Shown: positions 1 to 9,890, counted from the stretch's first letter. The stretch is 64,000 nucleotides of DNA from DASWUZ01 sp036401375 (GCA_036401375.1 DASWVB010000013.1:62001-126000); one strand, 5' to 3'. Notes: generated from the sequence alone by a model not told the origin. A program made the numbers and translations.

Positions 1-57
1 ATTCGCGCCGAGGGCCTTGTTGAAGGGGGCGCAACCTTCTGGTTTAAGCTAGGATAA
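1..57 (+). CDS. Histidine kinase, C-terminal tail only (5' end outside window)
   Basis: An open frame enters from the window edge and stops at TAA 55-57. The last 18 residues end in GGATFWFKLG. A Gly-Gly-(A/T)-x-F-W-F-x-L ending is typical of the last strand of the HATPase_c domain of sensor kinases, especially those that pair with Rcp1-type receivers. The response regulator begins only 7 nt later, which fits a kinase-regulator operon. Only the tail is visible, so sensory domains and exact family cannot be judged. The call rests on this short motif and on the neighbour. Confidence 0.6.
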   Translation: MRAEGLVEGGATFWFKLG

Positions 58-64
58 GGCTGAT

Positions 65-496
65 ATGGCAGACCCAAATCGCTTCATCATGCTCGTTGAA
101 GACGACCCGGACCACGAGCTGCTGTCCCTTCGCGCGCTGCGCAAGGCCAACATAACGAACCAGATACCGGTAGCGCGGGATGGTGAAGAGGCTCTGCGGA
201 TGCTGTTTGGCGAAGATCCGGCCAACCCGCCGCCCATGCCGCAGGTGGTGCTGCTCGACGTCAAGCTGCCAAAGATCGATGGACTCGAAGTTCTGCGGCG
301 TATCCGGGAGACAGAGCGGACGCGCATGCTACCTGTTGTCATTCTGACGTCATCAGATGAGGAGAGCGACATCGTCCGGAGCTATCGCCTGGGCGTGAAC
401 AGCTACATCCGCAAGCCGGTTAACTTCGATGAGTTCGCCGAGGCGACCCGTCAGCTCGGCATGTATTGGCTTACCCTCAACGAGGCGCCCAAATAG
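65..496 (+). CDS. Single-domain response regulator, Rcp1 type
   Basis: 143 aa, a stand-alone receiver domain with no output domain. The acidic pocket is E12-D13-D14, the phospho-acceptor is D65 in VLLDVKLP, the switch residue is T95 and the conserved lysine is K117 in the RKP motif. The sequence style (VEDDPDHELL, then an insert of about 10 residues before the phospho-Asp strand) is that of Rcp1-like partners of phytochrome or PAS kinases. It would pass phosphate between kinases or act by protein contact rather than bind DNA. It sits between the kinase tail and the hybrid kinase and is probably co-transcribed with both. Confidence 0.9.
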   Translation: MADPNRFIMLVEDDPDHELLSLRALRKANITNQIPVARDGEEALRMLFGEDPANPPPMPQVVLLDVKLPKIDGLEVLRRIRETERTRMLPVVILTSSDEESDIVRSYRLGVNSYIRKPVNFDEFAEATRQLGMYWLTLNEAPK

Positions 497-533
497 CACC
501 TCCGCTGCCCTGTTCGCACTAATTCAGAGCCCT

Positions 534-2186
534 GTGACTACGCCCTCCTCTGCGCCAAACCCGCCCTTTGCCTATCGGCTGCCGGACACACCGGCGCCGG
601 AGAGTCCATTCTCCGGACGCATCCTGCGGGTGTTGCTCATCGAGGACAGTCTCGACGATGCCTTCCTGCTGGAGCGTCACCTGCAGCGCTCCGGCTACCG
701 GGCGCAGATCAAGCGGGTGGAGACCGAGGAGGAGATGCGCAACGCGCTCGGCGGGGAAGCCAGCGCATGGCAGGTCATCCTGGCTGACTATAACCTGCCT
801 CACTTCAGCGCTCTCGCCGCCCTGAAGCTGCTGAAGACCACAGCCCTCGACATCCCGCTGATCGTCATGTCGGGGGCAATCAGCGAAGAGACTGCCGTGG
901 CAGCTATGCGAGCCGGCGCTCACGATTATGTGGCGAAGCAGAATCTTGCCCGCCTGGTGCCCGCCATCGAACGCGAGATCACCGAGGCGGAGGCGCGCCG
1001 GGTGCGGCGAGCGGCTGAACTGGCGCTGCGCATCGCCGAGGAGCGCTTTCATCGGCTGGTAGAGGCGATGCCGCTCGGCCTGTTGATCAGCGGAGAGAAC
1101 GGTCGCATCCTCTACGCCAACGAGGCGGTCGAAAAGCTGCTGGGCTACTCGCAGGAGGAGATGGCAAGCGGCGAAGTGACGCTGGCGCGGATCCTTACGG
1201 GTCGTTCTGACCTGCCTGACGATGTGGTCGCGCCCCGCTCGGCGCTGGAGGAGCGGCTCTGGGCCTCGGGAGGGTGTGAGCCGTTCGAGGTAGAGTGCGT
1301 TCGCAAGGACGGCGGCAGTGTGCCCACTCTTATCGGCGCCGCCATCCTGAATCCGGAGGCCCCTAAAGAGGACTGTCAGATCGCCGCCTTCATCGCCGAT
1401 CTTACCGAGCAGAAGCAGAGCCAGAATGTACTCAGGCGTACGGAGAAGCTGGCCGCGGCCGGGCGCCTGGCTGCGTCCATTGCGCATGAGATCAACAACC
1501 CTCTCGAGTCGGTAACCAACTGCCTCTACCTGCTCGACCAGGGCGAGATGGACGATACCAGCCGCTCCTACCTGCAGCTCGCACAACGCGAACTGGACCG
1601 CGTGGTGCATATCACGACTCAGACGCTGCGCTTTTACCGGCAGAGCACGAAGCCGACCCTGGTCGATGTTCACGACCTGCTGGCGACGGTGCTGGCGCTC
1701 TACGACGTCAGGATACGGAGCTCGGAGATCACGGTGGTGCGCGAGTATGCCGATATCCCAAGCGTTCAGGCGTATGACGGCGAGATCCGGCAGGTGCTTG
1801 CGAACCTGATCGGCAACGCCATTGACGCCATGCCCAATGGAGGCACCCTGGTGCTGCGAACCTGCTGGGGACGAGACTGGCAGGACGACCGAAGGGGTAT
1901 ATGCATCAACGTGGCGGACACCGGCCCGGGCATGGATCGGCGCACCCGGAGCAAGATCTTCGAGCCGTTTTTCTCGACCAAGGGTCTGACCGGCACCGGG
2001 CTTGGACTCTGGGTGAGCCAGGGCATCCTTGCCAAGCACCAGGGCAAAATTTCGCTGTATACGCGCCAGGGCGAGCGCAGCGGAACCGTGTTTCGTCTCT
2101 TCCTGCCGTTTGAACCGGCGCTGCGCTCGCAAGGAGAAGAAGCGCCTGCCAGGCAGCCCGAGGCCTCAGTCCAGATGAAGGCGTGA
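534..2186 (+). CDS. Hybrid receiver-PAS-histidine kinase
   Basis: About 550 aa from the GTG at 534; an ATG at 429 in the same frame would overlap the upstream regulator by 68 nt and adds a sequence with no domain. Order: receiver domain about residues 31-145 (phospho-acceptor D85 in ILADYNLP), PAS domain about 170-290, HisKA dimerisation helix with phospho-acceptor H318 in AHEINNPL, and HATPase_c with N box NLIGNAIDAM, G1 DTGPGM and G2 GTGLGLW. No membrane segment is visible, so it is cytosolic. The N-terminal receiver suggests it is the phosphate target of the upstream kinase or Rcp1-type regulator. Its downstream target is not in the window. Confidence 0.88.
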   Translation: MTTPSSAPNPPFAYRLPDTPAPESPFSGRILRVLLIEDSLDDAFLLERHLQRSGYRAQIKRVETEEEMRNALGGEASAWQVILADYNLPHFSALAALKLLKTTALDIPLIVMSGAISEETAVAAMRAGAHDYVAKQNLARLVPAIEREITEAEARRVRRAAELALRIAEERFHRLVEAMPLGLLISGENGRILYANEAVEKLLGYSQEEMASGEVTLARILTGRSDLPDDVVAPRSALEERLWASGGCEPFEVECVRKDGGSVPTLIGAAILNPEAPKEDCQIAAFIADLTEQKQSQNVLRRTEKLAAAGRLAASIAHEINNPLESVTNCLYLLDQGEMDDTSRSYLQLAQRELDRVVHITTQTLRFYRQSTKPTLVDVHDLLATVLALYDVRIRSSEITVVREYADIPSVQAYDGEIRQVLANLIGNAIDAMPNGGTLVLRTCWGRDWQDDRRGICINVADTGPGMDRRTRSKIFEPFFSTKGLTGTGLGLWVSQGILAKHQGKISLYTRQGERSGTVFRLFLPFEPALRSQGEEAPARQPEASVQMKA

Positions 2187-2293
2187 CCAGCCGCCCATTC
2201 TACCTGCCTGCGCCAGACCTTGACACGTGCAACTCTTAAAACTGCGGCTGACTCTGAAAGACTGACCGCAAATTTTCCCAGAAGGTATAGAAA

Positions 2294-4438
2294 ATGCAGC
2301 GCACTCTCCTTCCAGGAAAACCGTATCCTCTCGGCGCCAAGTGGGACGGCACGGGTGTAAACTTCGCCCTCTACTCGGAGAACGCCACGGGCGTCGAGCT
2401 CTGCCTCTTTGACGAGCAAGACCGGCAGACTGATCGCATTGCTCTGAATGAGTGCACGGCCTTCTCCTGGCACGGATACCTGCCTGGAATCTCGCCCGGT
2501 CAGCGCTACGGCTATCGCGTGCACGGCCCATGGGAGCCGGAGAAGGGTAACCGGTTCAACGCCGCGAAGCTGCTCGTAGATCCCTATGCCCAGGCGATCT
2601 GCGGCAATGTGGATTGGACCAAGCCCATCTTCCCCTACGTCTTTGGAGGCGATGACGCCGACCTGCACCGGGACGACCGCGACAGCGCTGAGGGCATTCC
2701 AAAGTGCATTGTCGTCAATCCCTACTTTGACTGGGAGATGGATCGGCCGCTGCGCACCCCACTGTCGGAGTCCATCATCTACGAGACACACGTGCGCGGT
2801 TTCAGCATCAACAACCCTGACGTTCCAGAGACGCTGCGAGGCACTTACGCCGGCATCGCCTCCCCTGCCAGCCTGCGTCACTTGAAGCGGCTCGGGGTCA
2901 CGGCGATAGAACTGCTGCCTGTACACCACTTCATCAACGACAGCGGCCTGGTAGACAAGGGGCTGAACAACTACTGGGGCTATAACACGCTTGGGTACCT
3001 GAGCCCGGAGGGACGGTACAGCTCTGCAGGCGACTCCGGCAACCAGGTTGCTGAATTCAAGGCAATGGTGAAGACGCTGCATCGCGAGGGCATCGAGATC
3101 ATCCTCGATGTGGTTTATAACCACACCGCGGAGGGCAACCAGCTCGGCCCCATGCTCAGCATGCGGGGCATCGACAATCCGACTTACTACCGCCTGATGC
3201 CGGATAATCCGCGCTACTACATGGACTACACCGGGACGGGCAACACGCTCAACGTGCGCAATCCTCAGGTGCTGAAGCTCATCATGGATTCGCTGCGCTA
3301 CTGGGTGCTCGAGATGCACGTGGACGGCTTCCGCTTCGATCTTGCTGCGACGCTGGCGCGCGAGCTGCACGACGTCGACCGGCTGAGCGGCTTCTTCGAC
3401 ATCATCCACCAGGACCCGACGCTGGCCGACGTCAAGCTGATTGCCGAGCCGTGGGACGTGGGCGAAGGCGGATACCAGGTCGGCAACTTCCCTGTTCTAT
3501 GGGCGGAGTGGAACGGGAAATACCGCGATACGGTGCGCCGCTACTGGAAGGGCGACGAGGGCCAGCTCAGCGACCTCGGCTACCGCATCACCGGCTCAAG
3601 CGATCTGTATAAGCACGATGGACGCAGGCCGTACGCGAGCATCAACTTCATCACCGCGCACGACGGATTCACCCTGCGCGACCTGGTCACCTACAACGAC
3701 AAGCACAACGAAGCCAACGGCGAGAACAATAACGACGGGGCCAACGATAACCACTCCTGGAACATGGGCGCAGAGGGCCCTACCGAGGACGCCGAGATCG
3801 CAAAGGCGCGTGAACGCCAGATCCGGAACCTGATGGCGACCCTGCTGTTGTCGCAGGGTGTTCCGATGATCTCAGGTGGTGACGAGATCGGCCGCACCCA
3901 GGGCGGCAACAACAACGCCTACTGTCAGGACAACGAGATCAGCTGGTATGACTGGACGCAGACTCCGGAGAAGGAGGCGCTGCTGAACTTCACCAGCAAA
4001 CTGATCGCTCTGCGCAAGGCACACTTCAACCTGCACCGGAGCAAGTTCTTCCAGGACCGGGCAGTCCACAACTCCGAGTCGCGCGACATCGCGTGGTACG
4101 GTACCGATGGACAGGAGTTAAGCGGCGAGCAATGGAACAACTCCTGGGTGCGCAGCTTTGGCATGATGCTGAACGGGCAGACGCTGAACGTCAGCGACGA
4201 TCTCGGCAATCCGCTGACGGACGACTCCTTCCTGCTGCTGGTGAACGCGCACCACGAAGCGGTGACGTTCGACCTGCCCGTTCCACCGGCGGCAGGGCGC
4301 TGGAAGGTCACTCTGAACACGGCGGACCTCGATACGCCTTTCAAGAGCACGGCGGTCCGCAGGAAGGTCCGGGTCGAGGGGCGCTCGCTGATCCTGCTGA
4401 CGGAGCGGCGTCCGCTCGAGCCGAGCCTGACGGCGTGA
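2294..4438 (+). CDS. glgX: Glycogen debranching enzyme (isoamylase type)
   Basis: 714 aa, the normal size for GlgX/TreX, which hydrolyses alpha-1,6 branches of glycogen in the cytosol. An N-terminal CBM48 module begins at LPGKPYPLGAKWDGTGVNFA. It is followed by a GH13 barrel with DVVYNHT (region I), the catalytic nucleophile D349 in FRFDLAA, acid/base E385 in AEPWDVG and transition-state stabiliser D457 in TAHDGF. An AAGG spaced before ATG 2294 supports the start. The 19-nt gap to the next gene suggests co-transcription. No other glycogen gene is in the window. Confidence 0.95.
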   Translation: MQRTLLPGKPYPLGAKWDGTGVNFALYSENATGVELCLFDEQDRQTDRIALNECTAFSWHGYLPGISPGQRYGYRVHGPWEPEKGNRFNAAKLLVDPYAQAICGNVDWTKPIFPYVFGGDDADLHRDDRDSAEGIPKCIVVNPYFDWEMDRPLRTPLSESIIYETHVRGFSINNPDVPETLRGTYAGIASPASLRHLKRLGVTAIELLPVHHFINDSGLVDKGLNNYWGYNTLGYLSPEGRYSSAGDSGNQVAEFKAMVKTLHREGIEIILDVVYNHTAEGNQLGPMLSMRGIDNPTYYRLMPDNPRYYMDYTGTGNTLNVRNPQVLKLIMDSLRYWVLEMHVDGFRFDLAATLARELHDVDRLSGFFDIIHQDPTLADVKLIAEPWDVGEGGYQVGNFPVLWAEWNGKYRDTVRRYWKGDEGQLSDLGYRITGSSDLYKHDGRRPYASINFITAHDGFTLRDLVTYNDKHNEANGENNNDGANDNHSWNMGAEGPTEDAEIAKARERQIRNLMATLLLSQGVPMISGGDEIGRTQGGNNNAYCQDNEISWYDWTQTPEKEALLNFTSKLIALRKAHFNLHRSKFFQDRAVHNSESRDIAWYGTDGQELSGEQWNNSWVRSFGMMLNGQTLNVSDDLGNPLTDDSFLLLVNAHHEAVTFDLPVPPAAGRWKVTLNTADLDTPFKSTAVRRKVRVEGRSLILLTERRPLEPSLTA

Positions 4439-4457
4439 GTGCGCCCGGACTGAGCTC

Positions 4458-5495
4458 ATGAGCGCCGCGATCCGTGCCGCGGTAGCAGGGTTTGGGCTGG
4501 CTGGGCGCGTCTTTCACAGTGCGGTGCTGAGCGCCACACCGGGTCTCGAACTCGCGGCCATCGTGCAACGCACGGGTGATGAGGCGGCGCGAGCCTACCC
4601 GTCAGCGCGCATCTATCGCTCGGTCGAGGAGATGCTCGGAGACCAGAGCATCCGTCTCGTCGTGGTTGCGACGCCTAACCAGTCCCACTTTCCGATCGCG
4701 CGGCAGTGCCTGCTGGCCGGTCGCGCGGTGATGGTAGACAAGCCATTTACCCTGACCTCGAGCGAGGCTGCTGAGCTGATCAGCATCGCAGACGAGAGAA
4801 AGCTGATCGTCACGGCGTATCAGAACCGCCGCTGGGACGGCGACTTCCTCACGGTGAAACAGCTGCTCGCTTCAGGAGAGCTGGGGCGGCTGGTCTCATT
4901 TGAATCGCACTTCGATCGCTTTCGCCTGGAGCCTAAAGCGGGCGCATGGAGAGAAGATCCGGCGCTGGGTGGAGGGATACTCTACGACCTCGGGCCCCAC
5001 CTTATCGACCAGGCGCTCACCCTTTTCGGTACGCCTGAATGGTTATGGGCAAACGTGCGCAGCGACCGCGAGGGTGTGGAGACTGATGATGCCTTTGACC
5101 TGCACCTCGGCTACGAGCGGCTGACCGTATTGCTGCGCGCGACGATGACGGCATGCGCGCCTGGCCCACGGTTCACCCTGAACGGGACGGCCGGTACTTT
5201 CACGAAGTGGGGGCTCGATCCCCAGGAAGACGCGATCAAGAGCGGCGCCGCGATCGGAGAACCCGGATGGGGCGAGGAGCCTGCTTCCAGGTACGGCACC
5301 CTCACCCTGGCGAACGGCGAGGGCCGGCGGGTGCCTACGCTCCCGGGTGATTACCGCGGCATCTACGCCAACGTGCGCGACGCATTGCTCGGCGAGGCGG
5401 GCCTCTCCGTTACCGGCAGAGACGCCTGGCTGACCTCGCGCGTGATCGAATGTGCTCGCGAAAGCAGCGTGTCCGGCCAGCGCGTCCGCGTTTAG
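4458..5495 (+). CDS. Gfo/Idh/MocA family NAD(P)-dependent oxidoreductase
   Basis: 345 aa, the usual length. The N-terminal Rossmann fold has the dinucleotide motif GFGLAG (residues about 9-14) and the VDKPF motif that corresponds to the conserved EKP of the family. The C-terminal alpha/beta domain holds GGGILYDLGPHLIDQ. The closest family I recognise is the YdgJ-like sugar or inositol dehydrogenase group, cytosolic. Substrate cannot be read from the sequence. Position just behind glgX suggests carbohydrate metabolism, but this is context only. Confidence 0.88.
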   Translation: MSAAIRAAVAGFGLAGRVFHSAVLSATPGLELAAIVQRTGDEAARAYPSARIYRSVEEMLGDQSIRLVVVATPNQSHFPIARQCLLAGRAVMVDKPFTLTSSEAAELISIADERKLIVTAYQNRRWDGDFLTVKQLLASGELGRLVSFESHFDRFRLEPKAGAWREDPALGGGILYDLGPHLIDQALTLFGTPEWLWANVRSDREGVETDDAFDLHLGYERLTVLLRATMTACAPGPRFTLNGTAGTFTKWGLDPQEDAIKSGAAIGEPGWGEEPASRYGTLTLANGEGRRVPTLPGDYRGIYANVRDALLGEAGLSVTGRDAWLTSRVIECARESSVSGQRVRV

Positions 5496-5513
5496 CGCTG
5501 CTGGGCACGCGGG

Positions 5514-5545
5514 ATTCCGCATTCAAAGGCTGCTTTGTGCGGAAT
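5514..5545. terminator. Strong hairpin between convergent genes
   Basis: ATTCCGCA (5514-5521) pairs with TGCGGAAT (5538-5545), with a second inner stem CAAAG-GCTG-CTTTG. It lies between the end of the Gfo/Idh/MocA gene (plus) and the end of secA (minus), where a shared terminator is expected. There is no clear T tract on either side. Confidence 0.5.
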
Positions 5546-5694
5546 GAAGCGAGCGCGGCGTGTCCCGCCTCCGACATATGGGCAGAGGGCGACGTGGGCG
5601 CAGGGCTGAGAGACGGTCGAAGCTGAGCGCGTATTTCTGTGCCGGAGCATTGTTGTCGCGGCGGTTGATTCGCCGGGGTTGTTTCAACAGACGC

Positions 5695-8600
5695 TCAGCT
5701 CTCGGTGCCGTGGCACTTCTTGTACTTCTTGCCAGAGCCGCATGGGCAGGGATCGTTCCGTCCTACCTTCTCCCCGGTCCGGCGCTGCGCCACCTCGGGC
5801 TGATTGCCGCCGCCTGCCATCCTGGCCTGTTCGAGCTCGCGTTTCTTTTTGCGCTGGAAGTCGGCCTCCAACTGATCGATGGTGGTGGTGGGCTTGCGCA
5901 CGGGCAGCGGGATGATCTTGCCGTCGGAGGTGGGTTTGGGAGCAGAGGTCGCCCGGCCGTTGCCGTTTGAGAGGGCGGGGGGCGGCGGCTTCGCGGCAGA
6001 GTCGACCGGCGGTGCCGGGGGGACCAGGCCAGTCGGACGCGGAGCCTGCACCGGCTGCCCATCGGGCCCGACGATCTGCATCAGGAAGAGGTACCGCACC
6101 GTGTCTTCCTGGAAGCGGTTCATCATCGCCTCGAACATGTCGAAGGACTCGCGCTTGTAGGCGACCAGGGGGTCCTGCTGCGCGTAGCCACGTAGACCGA
6201 TGCCTTCCTTGAGGTGGTCCATGCTGAGCAGGTGGTCCTTCCAGAGGCCGTCGAGCACGCTGAGCATTACCATGCGCTCGTGGTAGCGCATCGCCTCGGG
6301 GCCGAGGATCGCCTCCTTGTCGGCGTAGCGCGCCTTCAGCTTGTCGAAGAGCTCTTCGCCGAGCTCGTGGCGGCTGAGGGCGCTGAGGTCGACACCCTCC
6401 GCGCTGAGATCGATGCCGAACTGGCCGCTCAGCCGGTCCTTGAGCGCGGTGATGTTCCACTGGTCCGGATGCTGCTTCTCGGGCGCAAACTCCTCGAGCA
6501 GGGTGCTGATGATATTGCCGACGTAGTCGTCGATCAGCTCCTTCTGCTCGACGCCGTCGAGCAGCTGGCGGCGCAGTCCGTAGACCGCCTCGCGCTGCTT
6601 GTTCATCACGTCGTCGTACTCGAGCAGGTGTTTGCGCGATTCGAAGTTCTGCGCCTCAACCGCCTTTTGCGCGGCCTCGATGCGCCGCGAGATGAGCCCC
6701 GACTCGATCGGCACACCCTCCTCCATGCCCATCTTCTGCAGCAGCGTCGAGACCCACTCCTTGGCAAAGATGCGCATCAGGTCGTCTTCCAGCGAGAGGT
6801 AAAAGCGCGAGGCGCCCGGGTCTCCCTGCCGTCCAGCCCGGCCGCGAAGCTGGTTGTCGATGCGCCGGCTCTCGTGCCGCTCTGTACCGAGGATGTAGAG
6901 CCCGCCCGCCTCGATGACGGAGTCGTGCTCTTTGCCCACGGTCGCCGCATAGGTCGCGTAGACGCGGTCCCAGTTCTCCTGGGTAGTCTCGAACTCCTGG
7001 CCCTGGTAGTAGAAGCGCATCAACCCCGCGGCAGCCATGGGGTTGATCGCGCCCTCGGCCACGCTGATCGCGCGCGCGAGGTTCTTCTTGACGAGATCCT
7101 GCTTGGCGATGAACTCCGCGTTGCCGCCGAGCAGAATGTCGGTACCGCGGCCGGCCATGTTGGTCGCGATGGTGACCATTCCGTAGCGGCCGGCCTGGGC
7201 GACGATCTCCGCCTCACGCTCGTGGTACTTCGCGTTCAAGACGACGTGCTTAACGCCTTTGCGCTCGAGGATCTTCGACAGCAGCTCTGACTTCTCAATC
7301 GAAGTGGTACCTACCAGCACCGGCTGCTTCTGCTCGTGCAGCCGCACGATCTCGTCGGCGACGGCGAAGTACTTCTCCTGCGCCGTGCGATAGACCACGT
7401 CCGGCGTCTCGAGCCGCTTCATGGGGCGGTTGGTGGGAATGACGGCAATCTCGAGCTTGTAGATCTTGTCGAACTCGGCGGCCTCGGTCTCGGCTGTTCC
7501 GGTCATGCCGGCGAGTTTGCCGTAGAGGCGGAAGTAGTTCTGGAAGGTGATGGTCGCCAGCGTCTGGTCTTCGCGGCGGATGTTGACGCCTTCCTTGGCC
7601 TCGATGGCCTGGTGCAGTCCGTCGGACCAGCGGCGACCCGGCATCAACCGGCCGGTGTACTCGTCGACGATGATGACCTCGCCGTCCTTGACGACGTACT
7701 TCACATCGCGGCGGTAGAGGGCGTGGGCCTTTACGGCGACCTCGACGTGGTGCTTCAGCTCCCAGTTCTCGACCTCGGCGATGTTGCCGATGCCGAGCAG
7801 CTTCTCGACCTTCTCCCAGCCCTCGTCGGTGACGGTGATGGCCTGGTGCTTCTCGTCGACGACGAAGTCGCCGGTGAGGATCTTGTCTTCGCCCTGCTGT
7901 ATCTCTTCGCCCTTCTCGAGCGATGGGATGATGCGGTTGACGCGGACATATTTATCGGTGGTCTGGTCGGTCGGCCCGCTGATGATGAGCGGGGTGCGGG
8001 CTTCGTCGATGAGGATCGAGTCCACCTCGTCGACGATGGCGTAGTAGTGGCCGCGCTGCACCATGTCGCCGACGTCGAACTTCATATTGTCGCGGAGGTA
8101 GTCGAAGCCGAATTCGTTGTTGGTGCCGTAGGTGATGTCGGAGCCGTAGGCGGCGCGGCGCTGCGCATCGTCGAGGTCGTGGACGATGACACCGACGGTG
8201 AGGCCGAGGAACTCGTAGATCTTGCCCATCCACTCGGCGTCGCGTTTGGCGAGGTAGTCGTTGACGGTGACTACGTGGACGCCGTGTCCGGCGAGGGCGT
8301 TGAGATAGCACGGCAGGGTGGCGACGAGGGTCTTGCCTTCGCCGGTTTTCATCTCGGAAATTTTGCCCTGGTGCAGCACGATGCCGCCGATCATCTGCAC
8401 ATCGAAGTGGCGCATGGAGACGGCGCGCCTGCCCGCCTCGCGCACCACGGCGAAGGCCTCCGGCAAGATCTCCTCGACGGCGGCCTTTTCGGCGGCTTTG
8501 ACGGCTTCCTTGCGGGCGTCGGCGTCTTCATCGGCAGAGGCAACGGCGGCCTGGACGCGGGTGTGGATGAGGTCGCGGAATTCGGTGGTTTTGGCGCGCA

Positions 8601-8727
8601 GGGCGTCGTCGGAGAGCGGCTCGATGGCCGGCTCGAGGGCGTTGATCTGGTCTACGAGGGGCAGGATGCGCTTTACGACGCGCTCGTTGCTGGTCCCGAA
8701 AATTTTGGTTAGAACATTGCCTAGCAA
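5695..8727 (-). CDS. secA: Protein translocase subunit SecA
   Basis: 1010 aa ATPase that drives Sec-dependent export through SecYEG. Visible: Walker A MKTGEGKT (126-133), DEAD-like motif with DEVDSILIDEARTP, NBD2 motifs TNMAGRGTDILLGG and RGRAGRQGDPG, a Pro-rich C-terminal linker and the zinc/SecB-binding tail CPCGSGKKYKKCHG (Cys994, Cys996, Cys1005, His1006). It is longer than the E. coli protein (901 aa), partly because of an extra charged helix at about residues 58-88. The start is TTG (8727) behind GAAGAGG; no in-frame ATG fits. A TAGAAT hexamer at 8754-8749 could be its -10 element. Confidence 0.97.
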   Translation of the reverse strand: MLGNVLTKIFGTSNERVVKRILPLVDQINALEPAIEPLSDDALRAKTTEFRDLIHTRVQAAVASADEDADARKEAVKAAEKAAVEEILPEAFAVVREAGRRAVSMRHFDVQMIGGIVLHQGKISEMKTGEGKTLVATLPCYLNALAGHGVHVVTVNDYLAKRDAEWMGKIYEFLGLTVGVIVHDLDDAQRRAAYGSDITYGTNNEFGFDYLRDNMKFDVGDMVQRGHYYAIVDEVDSILIDEARTPLIISGPTDQTTDKYVRVNRIIPSLEKGEEIQQGEDKILTGDFVVDEKHQAITVTDEGWEKVEKLLGIGNIAEVENWELKHHVEVAVKAHALYRRDVKYVVKDGEVIIVDEYTGRLMPGRRWSDGLHQAIEAKEGVNIRREDQTLATITFQNYFRLYGKLAGMTGTAETEAAEFDKIYKLEIAVIPTNRPMKRLETPDVVYRTAQEKYFAVADEIVRLHEQKQPVLVGTTSIEKSELLSKILERKGVKHVVLNAKYHEREAEIVAQAGRYGMVTIATNMAGRGTDILLGGNAEFIAKQDLVKKNLARAISVAEGAINPMAAAGLMRFYYQGQEFETTQENWDRVYATYAATVGKEHDSVIEAGGLYILGTERHESRRIDNQLRGRAGRQGDPGASRFYLSLEDDLMRIFAKEWVSTLLQKMGMEEGVPIESGLISRRIEAAQKAVEAQNFESRKHLLEYDDVMNKQREAVYGLRRQLLDGVEQKELIDDYVGNIISTLLEEFAPEKQHPDQWNITALKDRLSGQFGIDLSAEGVDLSALSRHELGEELFDKLKARYADKEAILGPEAMRYHERMVMLSVLDGLWKDHLLSMDHLKEGIGLRGYAQQDPLVAYKRESFDMFEAMMNRFQEDTVRYLFLMQIVGPDGQPVQAPRPTGLVPPAPPVDSAAKPPPPALSNGNGRATSAPKPTSDGKIIPLPVRKPTTTIDQLEADFQRKKKRELEQARMAGGGNQPEVAQRRTGEKVGRNDPCPCGSGKKYKKCHGTES

Positions 8728-8852
8728 GGTGGAAATGCCTCTTCCACCATTCTAAATGCTCGGGCGGGACGGTGCGCGTTGCGGGCGCAGCCTCACCGTG
8801 GGATGATTAGTCCTTGTGGGTTCGTTCGGATCAAGAGGGAGCTGGCCAGCAG

Positions 8853-9266
8853 TTACTGCTTTAATTTCCGGTAGCCCCATGCAATCATGGCCACTACGGC
8901 AATTATCAGCGGGCTAACCCAAGTGAAGCTGAGCTTGTAAAGAATGCCCAGGATAGGCACCCCGACAAGCATTACTATTACCCAGGGAATTACACCCAGC
9001 GAATACGTTGGGTGCTTCTCGGAGTTGATACCCCAAGCCCACAGCTTAGTGCCGATGCTTTCCGTTTTCGCGCGACGAATAGCCTCGTCCTTTTCCCACT
9101 TAGCGTACTTCTCTGCCCGGGCCACCTCATCCAGGCGTCGCGCCTCCAGCCTTCGCTTCTCAGCACCTCGCTTGCGTTTTCGCCATTCGCTCTCGCTAAC
9201 CCATTCTCGGTTTCGATGTGGTCGCATAGCGCAAAGATACACTCTATGTCGATCGTCAACCTTCAC
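8853..9266 (-). CDS. Hypothetical small membrane protein with charged N-terminal helix
   Basis: 137 aa if started at GTG 9266, or 124 aa from ATG 9227 (MRPHRN); neither has a clear Shine-Dalgarno. Residues about 25-70 are very rich in Arg, Lys and Glu and look helical. Two hydrophobic segments follow (about 93-110 and 115-131), so it is probably an inner-membrane protein with a cytosolic charged arm. I recognise no family. It lies upstream of secA on the same strand, 125 nt apart, and is divergent from the acetyltransferase pseudogene 21 nt away. Confidence 0.6.
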   Translation of the reverse strand: MKVDDRHRVYLCAMRPHRNREWVSESEWRKRKRGAEKRRLEARRLDEVARAEKYAKWEKDEAIRRAKTESIGTKLWAWGINSEKHPTYSLGVIPWVIVMLVGVPILGILYKLSFTWVSPLIIAVVAMIAWGYRKLKQ

Positions 9267-9287
9267 AAAGAGTAAGGTCCATTATCG

Positions 9288-9722
9288 ATGAGTCCGAGCC
9301 AGCATCATTCGCATGTACCGCTGATTCTCGAGCCCTTTCTGGTGGCGAACATCGCCCTGCCGGAACTGCAAGCTATAGAAGAAGCGAACGCGTTTTCCAA
9401 AGGAGTGAACACGCTACAGTTCTTAGCATACGAAGGAAGTATTCAAATCGGCTATCTATCAGCTGACCCATGGATAGAGCTCGGCTATCTTGCCATCTGC
9501 CAAATAATTGTGGCTAGACTTTTGCGAGAGAAGGGTATCGGGAGCTAGCTATTGCTTTGCGCTGAAGCGTCAGCGCGACAACATAATCTGCACTTAGTTA
9601 GGCTTAATGCAAGACCTCTCGATGAGAGTATGACGCCCGAAAGACTGGTGCAGTGGTATACCAATAGGGGCTACAAGCGATACGCGGATTTGGACGGCGA
9701 GTTCTTCAAATGCCTCCAGTAA
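9288..9722 (+). pseudogene. GNAT-type N-acetyltransferase interrupted by in-frame TAG
   Basis: The frame from ATG 9288 stops at TAG 9546-9548, giving 86 aa, but the same frame continues open for 57 more codons to TAA 9720-9722. Joined, the pieces read as one GNAT fold: the acetyl-CoA loop (LLREKGIGS) ends right at the stop, and LLCAEASARQHNLHLVRLNA followed by ERLVQWYTNRGYKRY is the usual C-terminal half of a small acetyltransferase. The amber codon lies where Gln or Arg is common; a CAG to TAG change would explain it. Substrate unknown. Alternatives are a sequencing error, a recent null mutation or stop readthrough. Confidence 0.72.
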
Positions 9723-9890
9723 GCGTCGCCGCGTGCCCAGTCCTTTGCTGTGTGTCGGTATCGTGCGAAGCATCCGACTTTGCCCGTTCTGATAAGAGCG
9801 CGGGCCCTCTCGGCAAACTGAGGATCGAGGCGCTCTCAAATAATTCTGCGCGGATACACCATCTTCCCTGAAAAGGAGCAAAATGGATTT

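Noticed and set aside
7336..8712. Long plus-strand frames opposite secA (also 6214-7290)
   Set aside because: Same cause: antisense of high-GC third positions in secA. No domain or start signal.
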